A stretch of 64,000 nucleotides of DNA from contig NZ_CP009048.1 of assembly GCF_000746525.1 (NCBI RefSeq), forward strand, positions 405,501-469,500, in the 5' to 3' direction. Below the pieces are notes generated by a model that was not told where the DNA came from, did no database searches, and was given only the letters and a program-made list of their open reading frames with translations. The DNA comes from Pseudomonas alkylphenolica (GTDB lineage Bacteria > Pseudomonadota > Gammaproteobacteria > Pseudomonadales > Pseudomonadaceae). Below are positions 54,077 to 63,343 of this stretch, in pieces. Made by a program: the position numbers and the translations under genes. Numbering within the stretch: the first letter of the stretch is position 1; the number at the start of each line of letters is the position of its first letter.

Positions 54077-55357
54077 ATGAATTTGTTCAGTTTTCGCCGC
54101 CCGACGCCGGTCGTGGCCGAGCGCAAGCCTGTGCCGGTTGCCGCCGTGGCCGCTGAGGCACTGCCTCGCGATTGCCTGATGCCAGCCACTGAGCGTGCGC
54201 CGCAAGTGTTCGTTCGCGGTCAGGGCTCGTGGTTGTGGGACAGCGAAGGCCACGCCTATCTTGACTTTACACAGGGCTGTGCGGTCAACAGCCTCGGCCA
54301 TAGCCCGAGCGTGCTGGTCAAGGCATTGGGCAGCCAGGCCCAGGCGCTGATCAATCCGGGTGCCGGTTTTCATAACCGTGGTTTGCTGAAATTGGTCAAC
54401 CTCCTCTGCCAGAGCACCGGCAGCGACCAGGCCTACCTGCTCAATAGCGGTGCCGAGGCCTGCGAAGGGGCGATCAAACTGGCGCGCAAGTGGGGCCAAC
54501 TGCATCGCAACGGCGCCTATCACATCATCACCGCCAGCCAGAGTTGCCATGGGCGTAGCCTGGGTGCGTTGTCGGCGTCCGATCCGTCGCCGTGCAATCG
54601 TTGCGAGCCAGGTTTGCCAGGCTTCAGCAAGGTGCCGTTCAACGACCTGGAGGCGCTGCACGCCGCTGTCGATTCGCGCACCGTGGCGATCATGCTCGAA
54701 CCTATTCAGGGTGAAGCCGGGGTGATTCCAGCGACGGCCGCCTACCTCAAGGGCGTTGAGCGTCTGTGCCGCGAGCTGGGCATCCTGCTGATTCTCGATG
54801 AAGTACAGACGGGTGTCGGCCGCTGCGGTGCCCTGCTTGCCGAGCAGACCTACGACGTACGCGCCGACATCATCACCCTGGGCAAGGGGCTGGGCGGTGG
54901 CGTTCCGCTGGCCGCATTGCTGGCCCGAGGTAGTGCCTGCTGCGCCGAAGCCGGTGAGCTTGAAGGCAGTCACCACGGCAATGCGCTGATGAGCGCCGCG
55001 GGCCTGGCGGTGCTGGAAACCGTGCTGGAGCCAGGCTTCTTTGAGCACGTTCAGGAGTCCGGAAGGCACCTGCGTGATGGCCTGAGTCGTCTGGCTGGCC
55101 GTTACGGCCAGAGCGAAGTCCGTGGCCAGGGCCTGCTCTGGGCGCTGCAACTGAGCGAAGACAATGCTGCCGAGCTGGTCAAGGCTGCGCTCCATGAAGG
55201 TCTGTTGCTCAATGCGCCACAGCCGGATGTGCTGCGCTTGTCGCCTGCCTTGACGGTAAGCAAGGGCAACATCGACGAAATGCTCCTGCGTCTGGCCCGG
55301 GCCTTTGCCCGAGTGCACTCGGCGCAACAGCACCAGCGGCGAGAAGCCACGGCTTGA
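54077..55357 (+). CDS. Class III aminotransferase, acetylornithine/GABA type
   Basis: A 426-residue PLP enzyme. PLP and substrate motifs: YLLNSGAEACEGAIKLARK, ITASQSCHGRSLGAL, IMLEPIQGEAGVIP, LILDEVQTGVGRCG and the Schiff-base Lys in ITLGKGLGGGVPLA. It has an about 30-residue N-terminal extension (FSFRRPTPVVAERKPVPVAAV) ahead of the fold. Related to ArgD/succinylornithine aminotransferase; KT2440 carries a similar argD-like gene here. It is not with arg genes, and lysR control suggests a catabolic role. The start at 54077 has AAAGGG upstream. Ends at a terminator. Confidence 0.85.
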   Translation: MNLFSFRRPTPVVAERKPVPVAAVAAEALPRDCLMPATERAPQVFVRGQGSWLWDSEGHAYLDFTQGCAVNSLGHSPSVLVKALGSQAQALINPGAGFHNRGLLKLVNLLCQSTGSDQAYLLNSGAEACEGAIKLARKWGQLHRNGAYHIITASQSCHGRSLGALSASDPSPCNRCEPGLPGFSKVPFNDLEALHAAVDSRTVAIMLEPIQGEAGVIPATAAYLKGVERLCRELGILLILDEVQTGVGRCGALLAEQTYDVRADIITLGKGLGGGVPLAALLARGSACCAEAGELEGSHHGNALMSAAGLAVLETVLEPGFFEHVQESGRHLRDGLSRLAGRYGQSEVRGQGLLWALQLSEDNAAELVKAALHEGLLLNAPQPDVLRLSPALTVSKGNIDEMLLRLARAFARVHSAQQHQRREATA

Positions 55358-55407
55358 TTGCCCGCGAATTTACGAATTAACCGAACCGTCTCGCGTTCCT
55401 GCGCATC

Positions 55408-55445
55408 GCCCCGGGCCTGTAGTTTTTGGCCTGGGGCGTTTTTTT
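55408..55445 (+). terminator. Rho-independent terminator of the aminotransferase gene
   Basis: GCCCCGGGCC and GGCCTGGGGC pair with one mismatch around a 10-nt loop, followed by G and seven T. Confidence 0.92.
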
Positions 55446-55519
55446 ATCTGTGGATTACCGGTTGAACCCTGGCACGGCGCTACAGTCAGTTCTAGTACAT
55501 CACTGAAGGAAGCTGCGCC

Positions 55520-55678
55520 ATGGACTTTATCCGCATCATCATCGCCATACTCCTGCCGCCGCTTGGCGTGTTCCTGCAGGTTGGCTTCGGCGGCGCCTTC
55601 TGGCTCAATATTCTGCTGACCTTGCTGGGCTACATTCCGGGCATCGTGCATGCGGTGTACATCATCGCCAAGCGCTGA
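55520..55678 (+). CDS. Pmp3/YqaE-family small membrane protein
   Basis: A 52-residue protein, too short for many ORF callers. It begins MDFIRIIIAILLPPLGVFLQ with the LPPLGVF hallmark. A second helix is LNILLTLLGYIPGIVHAVYI, with Lys-Arg at the C-terminus. UPF0057/Pmp3 proteins are stress-induced inner-membrane peptides affecting membrane potential or salt tolerance. AAGGAAG lies 8-12 nt upstream of the ATG, supporting translation. Monocistronic after the aminotransferase terminator. Confidence 0.92.
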   Translation: MDFIRIIIAILLPPLGVFLQVGFGGAFWLNILLTLLGYIPGIVHAVYIIAKR

Positions 55679-55690
55679 GCGTCCATCGCC

Positions 55691-55781
55691 TGTAGGAGCG
55701 GATTTATCCGCGATGGGTCGCAGCGCGGCCCCAAAAATTGGGACTGCACTGCAGTCCATCGCGGATAAATCCGCTCCTACA
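55691..55781. repeat. REP pair (inverted), family B
   Basis: TGTAGGAGCGGATTTATCCG and the complementary arm bracket about 45 bp. The right arm (CTCCTACA) contributes the TAG stop of the leftward S9 peptidase (55777-55779). Confidence 0.92.
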
Positions 55782-57615
55782 GACCTCCTAGCACTTGCCG
55801 ATAAAACTTCCACTCTTCTTCCAGCGCATGAGCCAGATTGGCCGCTGTGCGAAAGCCGTGACGTTCCGACGGGTAGAAATGCCCTTCGGCACGGATGCCG
55901 TTGGCCTTGAGTGCCGCCAGCATCGAGCGGGTCTGTTCAGGCACCACCACGGCATCCAGCTCACCCTGGAAGAAAATCACCGGAACCTTGATGTTCCCGG
56001 CATGCAGCAACGGCGTCCGCTGCCGGTAGCGCTCGGCATCTTTTTGCGGGTCACCGATCAGCCAGTCCAGGTAGTCACCTTCGAACTTGTGCGTGGCCCG
56101 GGCCAGCGCCTGAGGATCGCTGACGCCATAAAGACTGGCGCCCGCGCGAAAGACATCATGAAAGGCCAGGGCGCAGAGGGTGGTATAGCCGCCGGCACTG
56201 CCGCCACGGATAAAGGCCTGGGTCGGGTCGATCAGCTTGCGATCGGCTAGATGCTCGACCACCGCGCAGGCATCCTCGACATCGATTTCACCCCAGCGCA
56301 GGTGCAGGGCCTGGCGATACGCCCGGCCGTAGCCGCTGCTGCCGCGGTAGTTGAGGTCAGCCACGGCGAAGCCGCGCTGGGTCCAGTACTGGATACGCGG
56401 GTCGAGCGCCGGGTAGCACGCCGAGGTCGGGCCGCCATGGATGAAGACGATCAAGGGCGGCCGTTTGGCGCCGTTCATGGCCGGGTAGAAGAAACCGTGG
56501 GCAATGCCATCGCCGCTGGGGTAGCACAATGATTGCGGGCGACTGATGCGTTCGGCAGGCAGGGGCGCCGCGCCACCGGCCAGGACCTGCACGCGATGAT
56601 CCTTACGGTCGATGGCAATGACTGCCGGTGGACTGGTGGGCGACGCAGCGATGGCGTAGAGATGATCCTGATCCAGGTCCAGGCAGCGTAAACGGCTGTA
56701 GGCGGTTTGCACTGGCTGTTGCGAGCCATCGGCATGACACAGACCGAGACGACTGAAACCGTCCTCAAGCCAGGTGGCCAGGTAGTGATGTTCGCCCAGC
56801 GGCAGCCAGGTACAGGCACCCAGTTGCCAAGGGGCTGCAGCGTGATCGGCGTTTGCCGCAGGCAGCGCACTCCAGCCCTCGGCCGTTTCCCCCCAGGGTT
56901 GCCAGAAACCGTTGCGGTCAGAAAGGCAGTACAGGCGGCCACGGCCATCGAAACGTGGTTGTTGCAGCGATTGCGCCGGGCTCTGGTCGCCGGCCATGCA
57001 GCGGGGTTCACCCCAGCGCCCGTCGTTCATACGCTCGCGACACAGCAGGCGGGTAGCGGTCCAGGGCTGTTCGGGGCGGCTCCACTCGATCCATGCCAGG
57101 CGTGAGCCATCGGCACTCAGGGTTGGCGCGGCATAGAAATCCGCACCTTCGGCGAGTACCTCTCGCTGCTGCGCGGCGATGGCCACCAGGCGGTGTTCGA
57201 CCTGATCTGCGGCATGGGTTTCCTCCACGGCCAGGACCTGGCCTGCGGCCCAGCGCAGATCGCCGTATCGGCGTTCGCCCTGTGTTAACGCTTGGGGCAC
57301 ACCAGCCTGTAGTTCCTGGGTATAGATCTGCTGGTCAGATTCGTTGATGAACACCAGGCCGTCATCACTCAGGCAGAAGCTGCCACCGCCGTACTCGTAG
57401 ACCCGGCTGCGTACGCTGAAGCCGTCCGGGGTCAGGCAGTGGGCCTGGCCATGACGCCAGTGCCAGATCCGGCAGGCACCGTCGCGTGGGCGAAACTCGT
57501 TCCAGAACAAGCCCTGCGGACCCACCCGCAACTCAGCGAAGTCGGTGCCGGCGGCCACCGCCTGTTCGGCGCTGAAACGCTCAGCCGCGGGCAATGACAC
57601 GGGAATTTCGCTCAT
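55777..57615 (-). CDS. S9 (prolyl oligopeptidase-type) peptidase of the PQQ cluster
   Basis: A 612-residue serine peptidase with an N-terminal beta-propeller (about 1-355, e.g. [17 protein letters not shown] and [11 protein letters not shown]) and a C-terminal alpha/beta hydrolase domain. The triad is visible: Ser in [11 protein letters not shown], Asp in [11 protein letters not shown], His in YPSERHGF. Found at the end of pqq operons in Pseudomonas (called pqqG or pqqM in some strains); its role is unproven and not needed by the core pathway. The start (57615) overlaps pqqE by 35 bp. The stop codon lies inside a REP. Confidence 0.88.
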   Translation of the reverse strand: MSEIPVSLPAAERFSAEQAVAAGTDFAELRVGPQGLFWNEFRPRDGACRIWHWRHGQAHCLTPDGFSVRSRVYEYGGGSFCLSDDGLVFINESDQQIYTQELQAGVPQALTQGERRYGDLRWAAGQVLAVEETHAADQVEHRLVAIAAQQREVLAEGADFYAAPTLSADGSRLAWIEWSRPEQPWTATRLLCRERMNDGRWGEPRCMAGDQSPAQSLQQPRFDGRGRLYCLSDRNGFWQPWGETAEGWSALPAANADHAAAPWQLGACTWLPLGEHHYLATWLEDGFSRLGLCHADGSQQPVQTAYSRLRCLDLDQDHLYAIAASPTSPPAVIAIDRKDHRVQVLAGGAAPLPAERISRPQSLCYPSGDGIAHGFFYPAMNGAKRPPLIVFIHGGPTSACYPALDPRIQYWTQRGFAVADLNYRGSSGYGRAYRQALHLRWGEIDVEDACAVVEHLADRKLIDPTQAFIRGGSAGGYTTLCALAFHDVFRAGASLYGVSDPQALARATHKFEGDYLDWLIGDPQKDAERYRQRTPLLHAGNIKVPVIFFQGELDAVVVPEQTRSMLAALKANGIRAEGHFYPSERHGFRTAANLAHALEEEWKFYRQVLGGL

Positions 57616-58720
57616 TACGGAAGGTCAACTGTTCAATGTTCAACTGGGCACTCTCGGCTTCTTCGCGGGCCTTGAGGATGATGCCGTGGTCCGCTGATTT
57701 GGCGCACACCGGGTCGGCGTTGCTGGCGTCGCCAGTGAGCATGAAGGCCTGGCAGCGGCAGCCGCCGAAGTCCTTTTCCTTCTCGTCGCAGGAGCGGCAC
57801 GGCTCGGGCATCCAGTCATAACCGCGAAAGCGGTTGAAGCCGAACGAGTCGTACCAGATGTGCTGCATGCTGTGCTCGCGCACGTTGGGGAACTGCACCG
57901 GTAACTGTCGGGCACCATGGCATGGCAACGCGGTGCCGTCCGGAGTCACCGTGAGGAACACACTACCCCAGCCGTTCATGCAGCCTTTGGGGCGCTCTTC
58001 GTAGTAGTCGGGTGTGACGAAAATCAGTTTGCACGGGTTGCCGGCAGCCTTGAGTCGCTCGCGGTACTCATTGGTGATGCGCTCGGCGCGTTCCAGCTGT
58101 GCACGGGTTGGCAACAGGCCGGCGCGGTTCAGCTGGGCCCAGCCATAGAACTGACAGGTGGCCAGTTCAACGAAGTCGGCTTCCAGGGCGATGCACAGCT
58201 CGATGATGCGGTCGATCTTGTCGATGTTGTGCCGATGGGTGACGAAGTTCAGCACCATCGGATAGCCGTGGGCTTTGACCGCCCGGGCCATTTCGAGCTT
58301 TTGCGCGAAGGCTTTTTTCGAGCCCGCCAGCAGGTTGTTGACCTGCTCGTCGCTGGCTTGAAAGCTGATCTGGATGTGGTCAAGGCCGGCCGCTTTGAAG
58401 GCGGCGATTTTTGATTCGGTCAGGCCGATGCCGGAGGTGATCAGGTTGGTGTAGTACCCCAGGCGCCGGCCTTCGCCGATCAACTCGGCGAGGTCCTGGC
58501 GCACCAGCGGCTCACCGCCGGAAAAGCCTAGCTGCGCCGCGCCCATTTCCCGCGCCTCGGCCATCACCTTGAACCACTGTTCGGTGCTCAGCTCCTGGCC
58601 CTGGGCAGCAAAGTCCAGCGGGTTGGAGCAGTACGGGCATTGCAGCGGGCAGCGGTAGGTCAGCTCGGCGAGCAGCCACAGCGGCAGGCCGACCTCGGGT
58701 TTTGCCGGTACTTCACTCAA
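57581..58720 (-). CDS. pqqE: PqqA peptide cyclase (radical SAM)
   Basis: Cross-links Glu and Tyr of PqqA, the first committed step of PQQ. The 379-residue protein has the radical-[11 protein letters not shown] cluster near the N-terminus ([12 protein letters not shown]), [12 protein letters not shown] and the SPASM auxiliary-cluster Cys in [23 protein letters not shown]. Start is TTG at 58720: pqqD ends in the same place (TTGAGTGA, 8-bp overlap). The longer open frame up to 58843 lies in pqqD and gives a Ser/Thr-rich non-family N-terminus. Confidence 0.95.
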   Translation of the reverse strand: MSEVPAKPEVGLPLWLLAELTYRCPLQCPYCSNPLDFAAQGQELSTEQWFKVMAEAREMGAAQLGFSGGEPLVRQDLAELIGEGRRLGYYTNLITSGIGLTESKIAAFKAAGLDHIQISFQASDEQVNNLLAGSKKAFAQKLEMARAVKAHGYPMVLNFVTHRHNIDKIDRIIELCIALEADFVELATCQFYGWAQLNRAGLLPTRAQLERAERITNEYRERLKAAGNPCKLIFVTPDYYEERPKGCMNGWGSVFLTVTPDGTALPCHGARQLPVQFPNVREHSMQHIWYDSFGFNRFRGYDWMPEPCRSCDEKEKDFGGCRCQAFMLTGDASNADPVCAKSADHGIILKAREEAESAQLNIEQLTFRNERNSRVIARG

Positions 58721-58988
58721 GGACGATCCAGTGTTCGGCACGGGCGACCTCCATGAATTGCTCGATGTCGTCAGCGAGCTCGGCGACACCGGGGAACTGC
58801 TGGTCCAGCTCGGCAATGATCGCGGCGACATCACGCTGGCCATCGATCAGTCCACCGATAAGGGCCGCGCTTTCGTTGAGCTTGATCATGCCCTCGGGGT
58901 AGAGCAGCACGTGGCCCTTCTGCGCTGGCTCGTACTGGAAACGATAACCCGGACGCCATTTCGGGGTTTGCGCGCGATCAAAACTCAT
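58713..58988 (-). CDS. pqqD: PQQ biosynthesis peptide chaperone PqqD
   Basis: Binds the PqqA peptide and presents it to PqqE. The 91-residue RRE-fold protein begins [17 protein letters not shown] and has the [21 protein letters not shown] start and [15 protein letters not shown] helix of the family. It overlaps pqqC by 4 bp (ATGA) and pqqE by 8 bp. Confidence 0.96.
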   Translation of the reverse strand: MSFDRAQTPKWRPGYRFQYEPAQKGHVLLYPEGMIKLNESAALIGGLIDGQRDVAAIIAELDQQFPGVAELADDIEQFMEVARAEHWIVLE

Positions 58989-59740
58989 AAGGCGATTCCT
59001 TTGTGCCAGACCCTTTCGCTGGTGACACTGTGATAAGGCGGACGGTTCAGTTCATACGCCATGCTCATGGCATCGAGCATGCTCCAGAGGATATCCAGCT
59101 TGAACTGCAGGATCTCCAGCATGCGCTGCTGGCCCTCTACTGTAGTGTAGTGCTGCAGGGTGATCGCCAGCCCGTGCTCGACATCGCGGCGGGCCTGGCC
59201 CAGGCGGGTGCGGAAGTATTCGTAGCCGGCCGGGTCGATCCACGGGTAGTGCTGCGGCCAGCTGTCCAGGCGCGACTGGTGGATCTGCGGGGCGAACAGT
59301 TCGGTCAGCGAACTGCTGGCCGCTTCCTGCCAGCTGGCGCGGCGGGCGAAGTTGACATAGGCATCGACGGCAAAGCGCACACCGGGTAGTACCAGCTCCT
59401 GGGAGCGCAGTTGGTCAGGGTCGAGGCCGACCGCCTGGCCCAGGCGCAACCAGGCTTCGATACCGCCGTCTTCACCCGGCGCACCGTCATGGTCGAGCAG
59501 GCGCTGAATCCACTCGCGGCGGATCTCGCGATCCGGACAATTGGCGAGGATCGCGGCATCCTTGAGCGGGATGTTGACCTGATAGTAGAAACGGTTGGCC
59601 ACCCAGCCCTGGATCTGTTCGCGGCTGGCGCGGCCTTCATACATCGCCACATGGTAGGGGTGATGGATGTGGTAGTAGGCACCCTTGGCGCGCAGGGCCT
59701 GTTCGAATTCGGCGGGGGACAGTGCTTTGGCGTCGCTCAT
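58985..59740 (-). CDS. pqqC: Pyrroloquinoline-quinone synthase PqqC
   Basis: Cofactorless oxidase carrying out ring closure and the eight-electron oxidation to PQQ. The 251-residue all-helical protein has [55 protein letters not shown] and [14 protein letters not shown], all PqqC hallmarks. It is 11 bp downstream of pqqB and overlaps pqqD. Confidence 0.97.
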   Translation of the reverse strand: MSDAKALSPAEFEQALRAKGAYYHIHHPYHVAMYEGRASREQIQGWVANRFYYQVNIPLKDAAILANCPDREIRREWIQRLLDHDGAPGEDGGIEAWLRLGQAVGLDPDQLRSQELVLPGVRFAVDAYVNFARRASWQEAASSSLTELFAPQIHQSRLDSWPQHYPWIDPAGYEYFRTRLGQARRDVEHGLAITLQHYTTVEGQQRMLEILQFKLDILWSMLDAMSMAYELNRPPYHSVTSERVWHKGIAL

Positions 59741-59751
59741 GTCGGCTCCTG

Positions 59752-60663
59752 CTAGAGGCTGATACTCATGCCGTCGAAGGCGACTTCGACGCCACGGCGA
59801 TTGAGTTCGGCGCGTTCGGCCGAGTCTTCATTGAGAATCGGGTTGGTGTTGTTGATGTGGATAAGCACCTTGCGTTGCTCAGGGAAGCCTTCCAGCACTT
59901 CAAGCATGCCACCGGGGCCATTCTGCGCCAGGTGACCCATTTCCCGGCCGGTGCGCGTGCCGACACCACGGCGCTGCATTTCATCATCCTCCCACAGGGT
60001 GCCGTCGACCAGCAGGCAGTCGGCTTCATGCATCATCTGCAGCAGCTTGGCATCGACCTGGCCCAGGCCCGGGGCATAGAACAGTTTGCCGCCAGTGCGC
60101 AGGTCTTCGACCATCAGCCCGAGGTTATCGCCCGGATGCGGGTCGAAGCGGTGTGGCGAGTAGGGCGGGGCAGCGCTGCGCAACGGGAAGGGGGTGAAGC
60201 GCAGGTTCGGGCAGGCGTCGATGACAAAGCTGCCTTCCAGTTCAATGCGGTTCCACTGCAAGCCGCCGTTCCAGTGGCTGAGCATGTTGAACAGCGGGAA
60301 GCCGGTGCTCAGGTCCTGGTGGACCATGTCGGTGCACCAGACCTGATGCGGGCAGCCTTCACGCAGACTCAGCAGGCCGGTGGTGTGATCGATCTGGCTG
60401 TCGAGCAGGACAATCGCGCTGATCCCGGTGTCGCGCAGCGCGCGTGCGGGTTGCATGGGCGCGAACGCTTGCAGTTGCGCGCGGATATCCGGCGAGGCGT
60501 TGCACAGCACCCAGTGGACACCGTCGTCAGACAGGGCAATCGACGACTGGGTACGCGCTGCAGCGCGCAAGGTACCGTCGCGAAAGCCTTTGCAGTTCTC
60601 GCAGTTGCAGTTCCACTGCGGGAATCCGCCACCGGCGGCGGAACCTAGAATCTGGATGTACAT
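59752..60663 (-). CDS. pqqB: PQQ biosynthesis protein PqqB
   Basis: Metallo-beta-lactamase-fold oxygenase that hydroxylates the cross-linked Tyr of the Glu-Tyr intermediate. The 303-residue protein begins [20 protein letters not shown] with the CxxC-like NCNCENC zinc site. It has [31 protein letters not shown] and [11 protein letters not shown]. The ATG at 60663 has AGGAG at proper spacing; the GTG-like start at 60669 would be too close to it. Separated from pqqA by an attenuator-like hairpin. Confidence 0.96.
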   Translation of the reverse strand: MYIQILGSAAGGGFPQWNCNCENCKGFRDGTLRAAARTQSSIALSDDGVHWVLCNASPDIRAQLQAFAPMQPARALRDTGISAIVLLDSQIDHTTGLLSLREGCPHQVWCTDMVHQDLSTGFPLFNMLSHWNGGLQWNRIELEGSFVIDACPNLRFTPFPLRSAAPPYSPHRFDPHPGDNLGLMVEDLRTGGKLFYAPGLGQVDAKLLQMMHEADCLLVDGTLWEDDEMQRRGVGTRTGREMGHLAQNGPGGMLEVLEGFPEQRKVLIHINNTNPILNEDSAERAELNRRGVEVAFDGMSISL

Positions 60664-60683
60664 GGCCACTCCTGCCGCGTCTT

Positions 60684-60714
60684 GAAATAAAAACGCCCCG
60701 GCTGACCGAGGCGT
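60684..60714 (-). terminator. Attenuator-like terminator between pqqA and pqqB
   Basis: Leftward, ACGCCTCGG-TCAG-CCGGGGCGT (9-bp stem with one G-T pair) is followed by TTTTATTT. It lies between pqqA and pqqB and should let the short pqqA transcript exceed that of the enzymes. Confidence 0.87.
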
Positions 60715-60730
60715 TGTAACGCAAGCGAAC

Positions 60731-60802
60731 TCAGCGGCTTGCGAAGTACATGGTCACTTCAAAGCCGATACGCAGATCAGTGTAAGCAGGTTTGGTCCAC
60801 AT
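60731..60802 (-). CDS. pqqA: PQQ precursor peptide PqqA
   Basis: A 23-residue ribosomal precursor. It starts MWTKP and contains EVTMY with the conserved Glu and Tyr (ExxxY) that become PQQ, and ends FASR. AGGAG lies 8 nt before the ATG at 60802. It is absent from ORF lists by size, but sequence and place leave no doubt. First gene of the leftward pqqABCDE operon, downstream of pqqF. Confidence 0.97.
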   Translation of the reverse strand: MWTKPAYTDLRIGFEVTMYFASR

Positions 60803-60852
60803 GGAATGACTCCTTCCGGATGGGGCTGGGTTGGGCGGTTACTGGTTTAGTC

Positions 60853-60869
60853 CGCTCGGATGACGAGCG
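60853..60869 (-). promoter_or_regulatory. pqqA leader hairpin
   Basis: CGCTCG-GATGA-CGAGCG is a perfect 6-bp stem between pqqF and pqqA, about 50 nt before the pqqA start. Upstream of it the leftward promoter region contains a TAAGAT-like -10, but I cannot fix a -35. Confidence 0.5.
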
Positions 60870-60959
60870 GTTCCACTCGCCGAGATTGCGCTATCTTACT
60901 AAAAACTACGTACTGAATGGTTAAATCTACGATAAATGCCGTTACATATTCGGTAAGAA

Positions 60960-63305
60960 TCACCCGGTAACCCAGTCGCCGTCTTCGGCTGCGGGGCCAT
61001 TGGCCAGGATCAGCCAGCCTCGTTTGGCGTGTAAAAGATCCTCGGCACTCTGTCGCAGCTGTGCGTCATCAATGCTGAGAATCTCTATCTGGAGATCGTC
61101 CAGCGTCGTCTGGCTGCGGCCCGCCAGTTGTGCCTGCCAGGCCCATTCGGCGACGTCGGCGTTACTCATTGCGGCTTCGCTCATTTGTTCGGCAAGGGCC
61201 TGGCGCACGTCGGGGCTAGCGGTAAGTGTAGTCGGCAGGGACGTGAGGAAATCATCGATATGGGCAAGGATCTGCGCGTGGCTGGCACTCGGCGACTGCA
61301 CGCCGAACAGCAGGCCGTTGATGCCCTGAATCTGACGGAAGGCGCTGAATACGGCGTAACCCAGTTGCAGTTCGACACGCAGGCGTTGATAGAACGGCCC
61401 TTGAATGTGCTGTGCCAGCAAACGGGTGCTGGCTTCTTCAGTGATCGCCACGGGGCAGAACAGCAGTAATGCCTGCTCGCTGGCCAGCGGTGGCAGGCAG
61501 TGCCAGCGGCGAGCAGGCTCCACAACGATCGGGTGATGCGCGCCAGGATACCCGGGAACACTCTGCAGCACGCGGTTGAGGGCTTGTTGCGGTCTGTCGC
61601 CGAATCCTGTGGCCATGGCCTGCCATCGGGCGTGTTGCCACACTACCTGCAGGTCGCTTTGCCCTAGGGTACAAGCGGGCAAAGGTGCTTCGTCTGGGCC
61701 GATGAGCTGCTCGGGGAGCTGGCGGAGCAGGACGCGAATCGGCATGGCGTCGGCTTCACTCGCAGGCTTTGCAGTCCAGCTGGCCGCACCGGGATGTTGG
61801 AGTGCCTCCAGCGCCTCTTGGGTTACGGCGACCACCGTTTCAGGTACGCCGGCGCAGCGTAACTGCCAGAACGGGCCACAGGCTTCGAACTGCAATGTCA
61901 CCCCAGCCCTTGCCGCACGTTCACGCAGGGGCTGCAAAGCCCGGTCCAGGACCTGCCAGAGCGGGGCGCGTGTGGCCGTAGTCAACTGCCAGCGTAGATA
62001 AACGACTCCATGCCGACGTTCAGGCGCTAGTAGCGGACTCAAACACAGCCTCGTGGGAGCCGGGACGGCTGGGTGGTCGGCGTAATGCACGTTGAGCAAG
62101 GGTTCCGGGGCAGGTAAATGCCAGCTCTCAGTGCATGTCGGTGAGTCGCCTTGCAGCAGGCTGTCGAGCAAGCTGTCCAGGGCGTGCCGGGCTTGTTCGC
62201 TCAGCGCTTCATAAGGCCGGGCAGCACTGTCACGACAGGCCAGATCCAAGGCTGTCGCCGCCTGGGCGCGGCACTGTTGCAAGCTTGCGTATTCCTGGTA
62301 CAGCGCCGAGCGGTCCACCTCGCGGAAGAACCTTAACCAGCTCTGCACAAGCGCCTGTGCCTGCTCACCTATGGCTGCGTCGTTGAGTTTCAGGCGGACG
62401 TGCAGCAGTCCCTGACCGGCAAAACCGTACAACGACGAACACTCAAGCGCTTGCAACCCTTGATGACGAAGTGCCGCCAGCAGTCCACCTGCCCGGGCAT
62501 CGGTCAGCCAGGTGCTGAGAAACTCGATGGCCTGTTCCGTGCCCGTCGGTTGTTGCTCCACGGCATACAACAGGTCCAGTTGCTGAGCGCTCAGTTGCGG
62601 CTCAAGCCTTTCGTCGACAAGCGTGGGTGGTTGCGCCTGCCCGATCCGAACACCGCTGGCCAGGTGGCTGGCAGCGCCACGGGCCAGCGCTTCCAGTTGC
62701 TCAAGGCTTTGCGGGCCGCTCAGGCTCAGGATCATCTGTCCTGCCTGGTAGTAACGCTGGTGATAAGCCTGCAACGCTGTCTGAAAGTCGCGGCTGTGCA
62801 CGGGCAGGCTGTAGCGGTTGCCGGCCTGGAAACCACTCAGGGGATGCTGGCTGGAAACCCTCTGCAGCAGGGAAAACTGGGCCTGGGCCTGGGGATTGCG
62901 CGACCAGGCGATGAATTCGGCATGGATCACTTCACGTTCGCGCAACTGGCGTTGTTGATCGAAAACCGGGCGGGCGAGCATGTCGCACAAACGCTCGAGG
63001 CCGCCGGCAAACGCCGCTTGCGGGACTTCGAAAAAGTAGTCGGTGGTGCGCTCGCGGGTACTGGCGTTGACCTGGCCACCATGACGCTGCACATAGCGCA
63101 TCAGGCCGTCGCCCAGGGGGAAGCGCTCAGTGCCGAGAAACAACAGGTGCTCGATAAAGTGTGCGAGCCCTGCATAGGCGCGCGGTGCGTCATGACTGCC
63201 GGCCATGACCCGCACGGCAGCGGCGCAGCGCTTCAGCTGCGGGGCATGCCGCAGGATGACCTGCAGGCCATTGTCGAGGATGAGGTGTTGCACAGTGCTG
63301 GGCAT
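60960..63305 (-). CDS. pqqF: PQQ-cluster M16 metallopeptidase PqqF
   Basis: A 781-residue zinc peptidase of the M16 (insulysin) family, thought to help cut PqqA or its cross-linked form. The inverted zinc motif HFIEH (His 49, Glu 52, His 53) is near the N-terminus in AHFIEHLLFLG. The four-domain M16 pattern continues with ADTF/REREVIHAEF-like REREVIHAEFIAWSRN, and the C-terminal half is inactive-like. The short length is normal for Pseudomonas PqqF. It ends 157 bp before pqqA, and the nearby leader hairpin suggests pqqA has its own promoter. Confidence 0.93.
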   Translation of the reverse strand: MPSTVQHLILDNGLQVILRHAPQLKRCAAAVRVMAGSHDAPRAYAGLAHFIEHLLFLGTERFPLGDGLMRYVQRHGGQVNASTRERTTDYFFEVPQAAFAGGLERLCDMLARPVFDQQRQLREREVIHAEFIAWSRNPQAQAQFSLLQRVSSQHPLSGFQAGNRYSLPVHSRDFQTALQAYHQRYYQAGQMILSLSGPQSLEQLEALARGAASHLASGVRIGQAQPPTLVDERLEPQLSAQQLDLLYAVEQQPTGTEQAIEFLSTWLTDARAGGLLAALRHQGLQALECSSLYGFAGQGLLHVRLKLNDAAIGEQAQALVQSWLRFFREVDRSALYQEYASLQQCRAQAATALDLACRDSAARPYEALSEQARHALDSLLDSLLQGDSPTCTESWHLPAPEPLLNVHYADHPAVPAPTRLCLSPLLAPERRHGVVYLRWQLTTATRAPLWQVLDRALQPLRERAARAGVTLQFEACGPFWQLRCAGVPETVVAVTQEALEALQHPGAASWTAKPASEADAMPIRVLLRQLPEQLIGPDEAPLPACTLGQSDLQVVWQHARWQAMATGFGDRPQQALNRVLQSVPGYPGAHHPIVVEPARRWHCLPPLASEQALLLFCPVAITEEASTRLLAQHIQGPFYQRLRVELQLGYAVFSAFRQIQGINGLLFGVQSPSASHAQILAHIDDFLTSLPTTLTASPDVRQALAEQMSEAAMSNADVAEWAWQAQLAGRSQTTLDDLQIEILSIDDAQLRQSAEDLLHAKRGWLILANGPAAEDGDWVTG

Positions 63306-63343
63306 GACGGTTCCGTTGCAGCGCGAACCGTCATGCTAGCGGA

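Noticed and set aside
58721..58843. N-terminal extension of pqqE from 58843
   Set aside because: It lies wholly inside pqqD and is rich in Ser, Thr and Pro. The TTG at 58720, in an 8-bp overlap with the pqqD stop, gives the family N-terminus.
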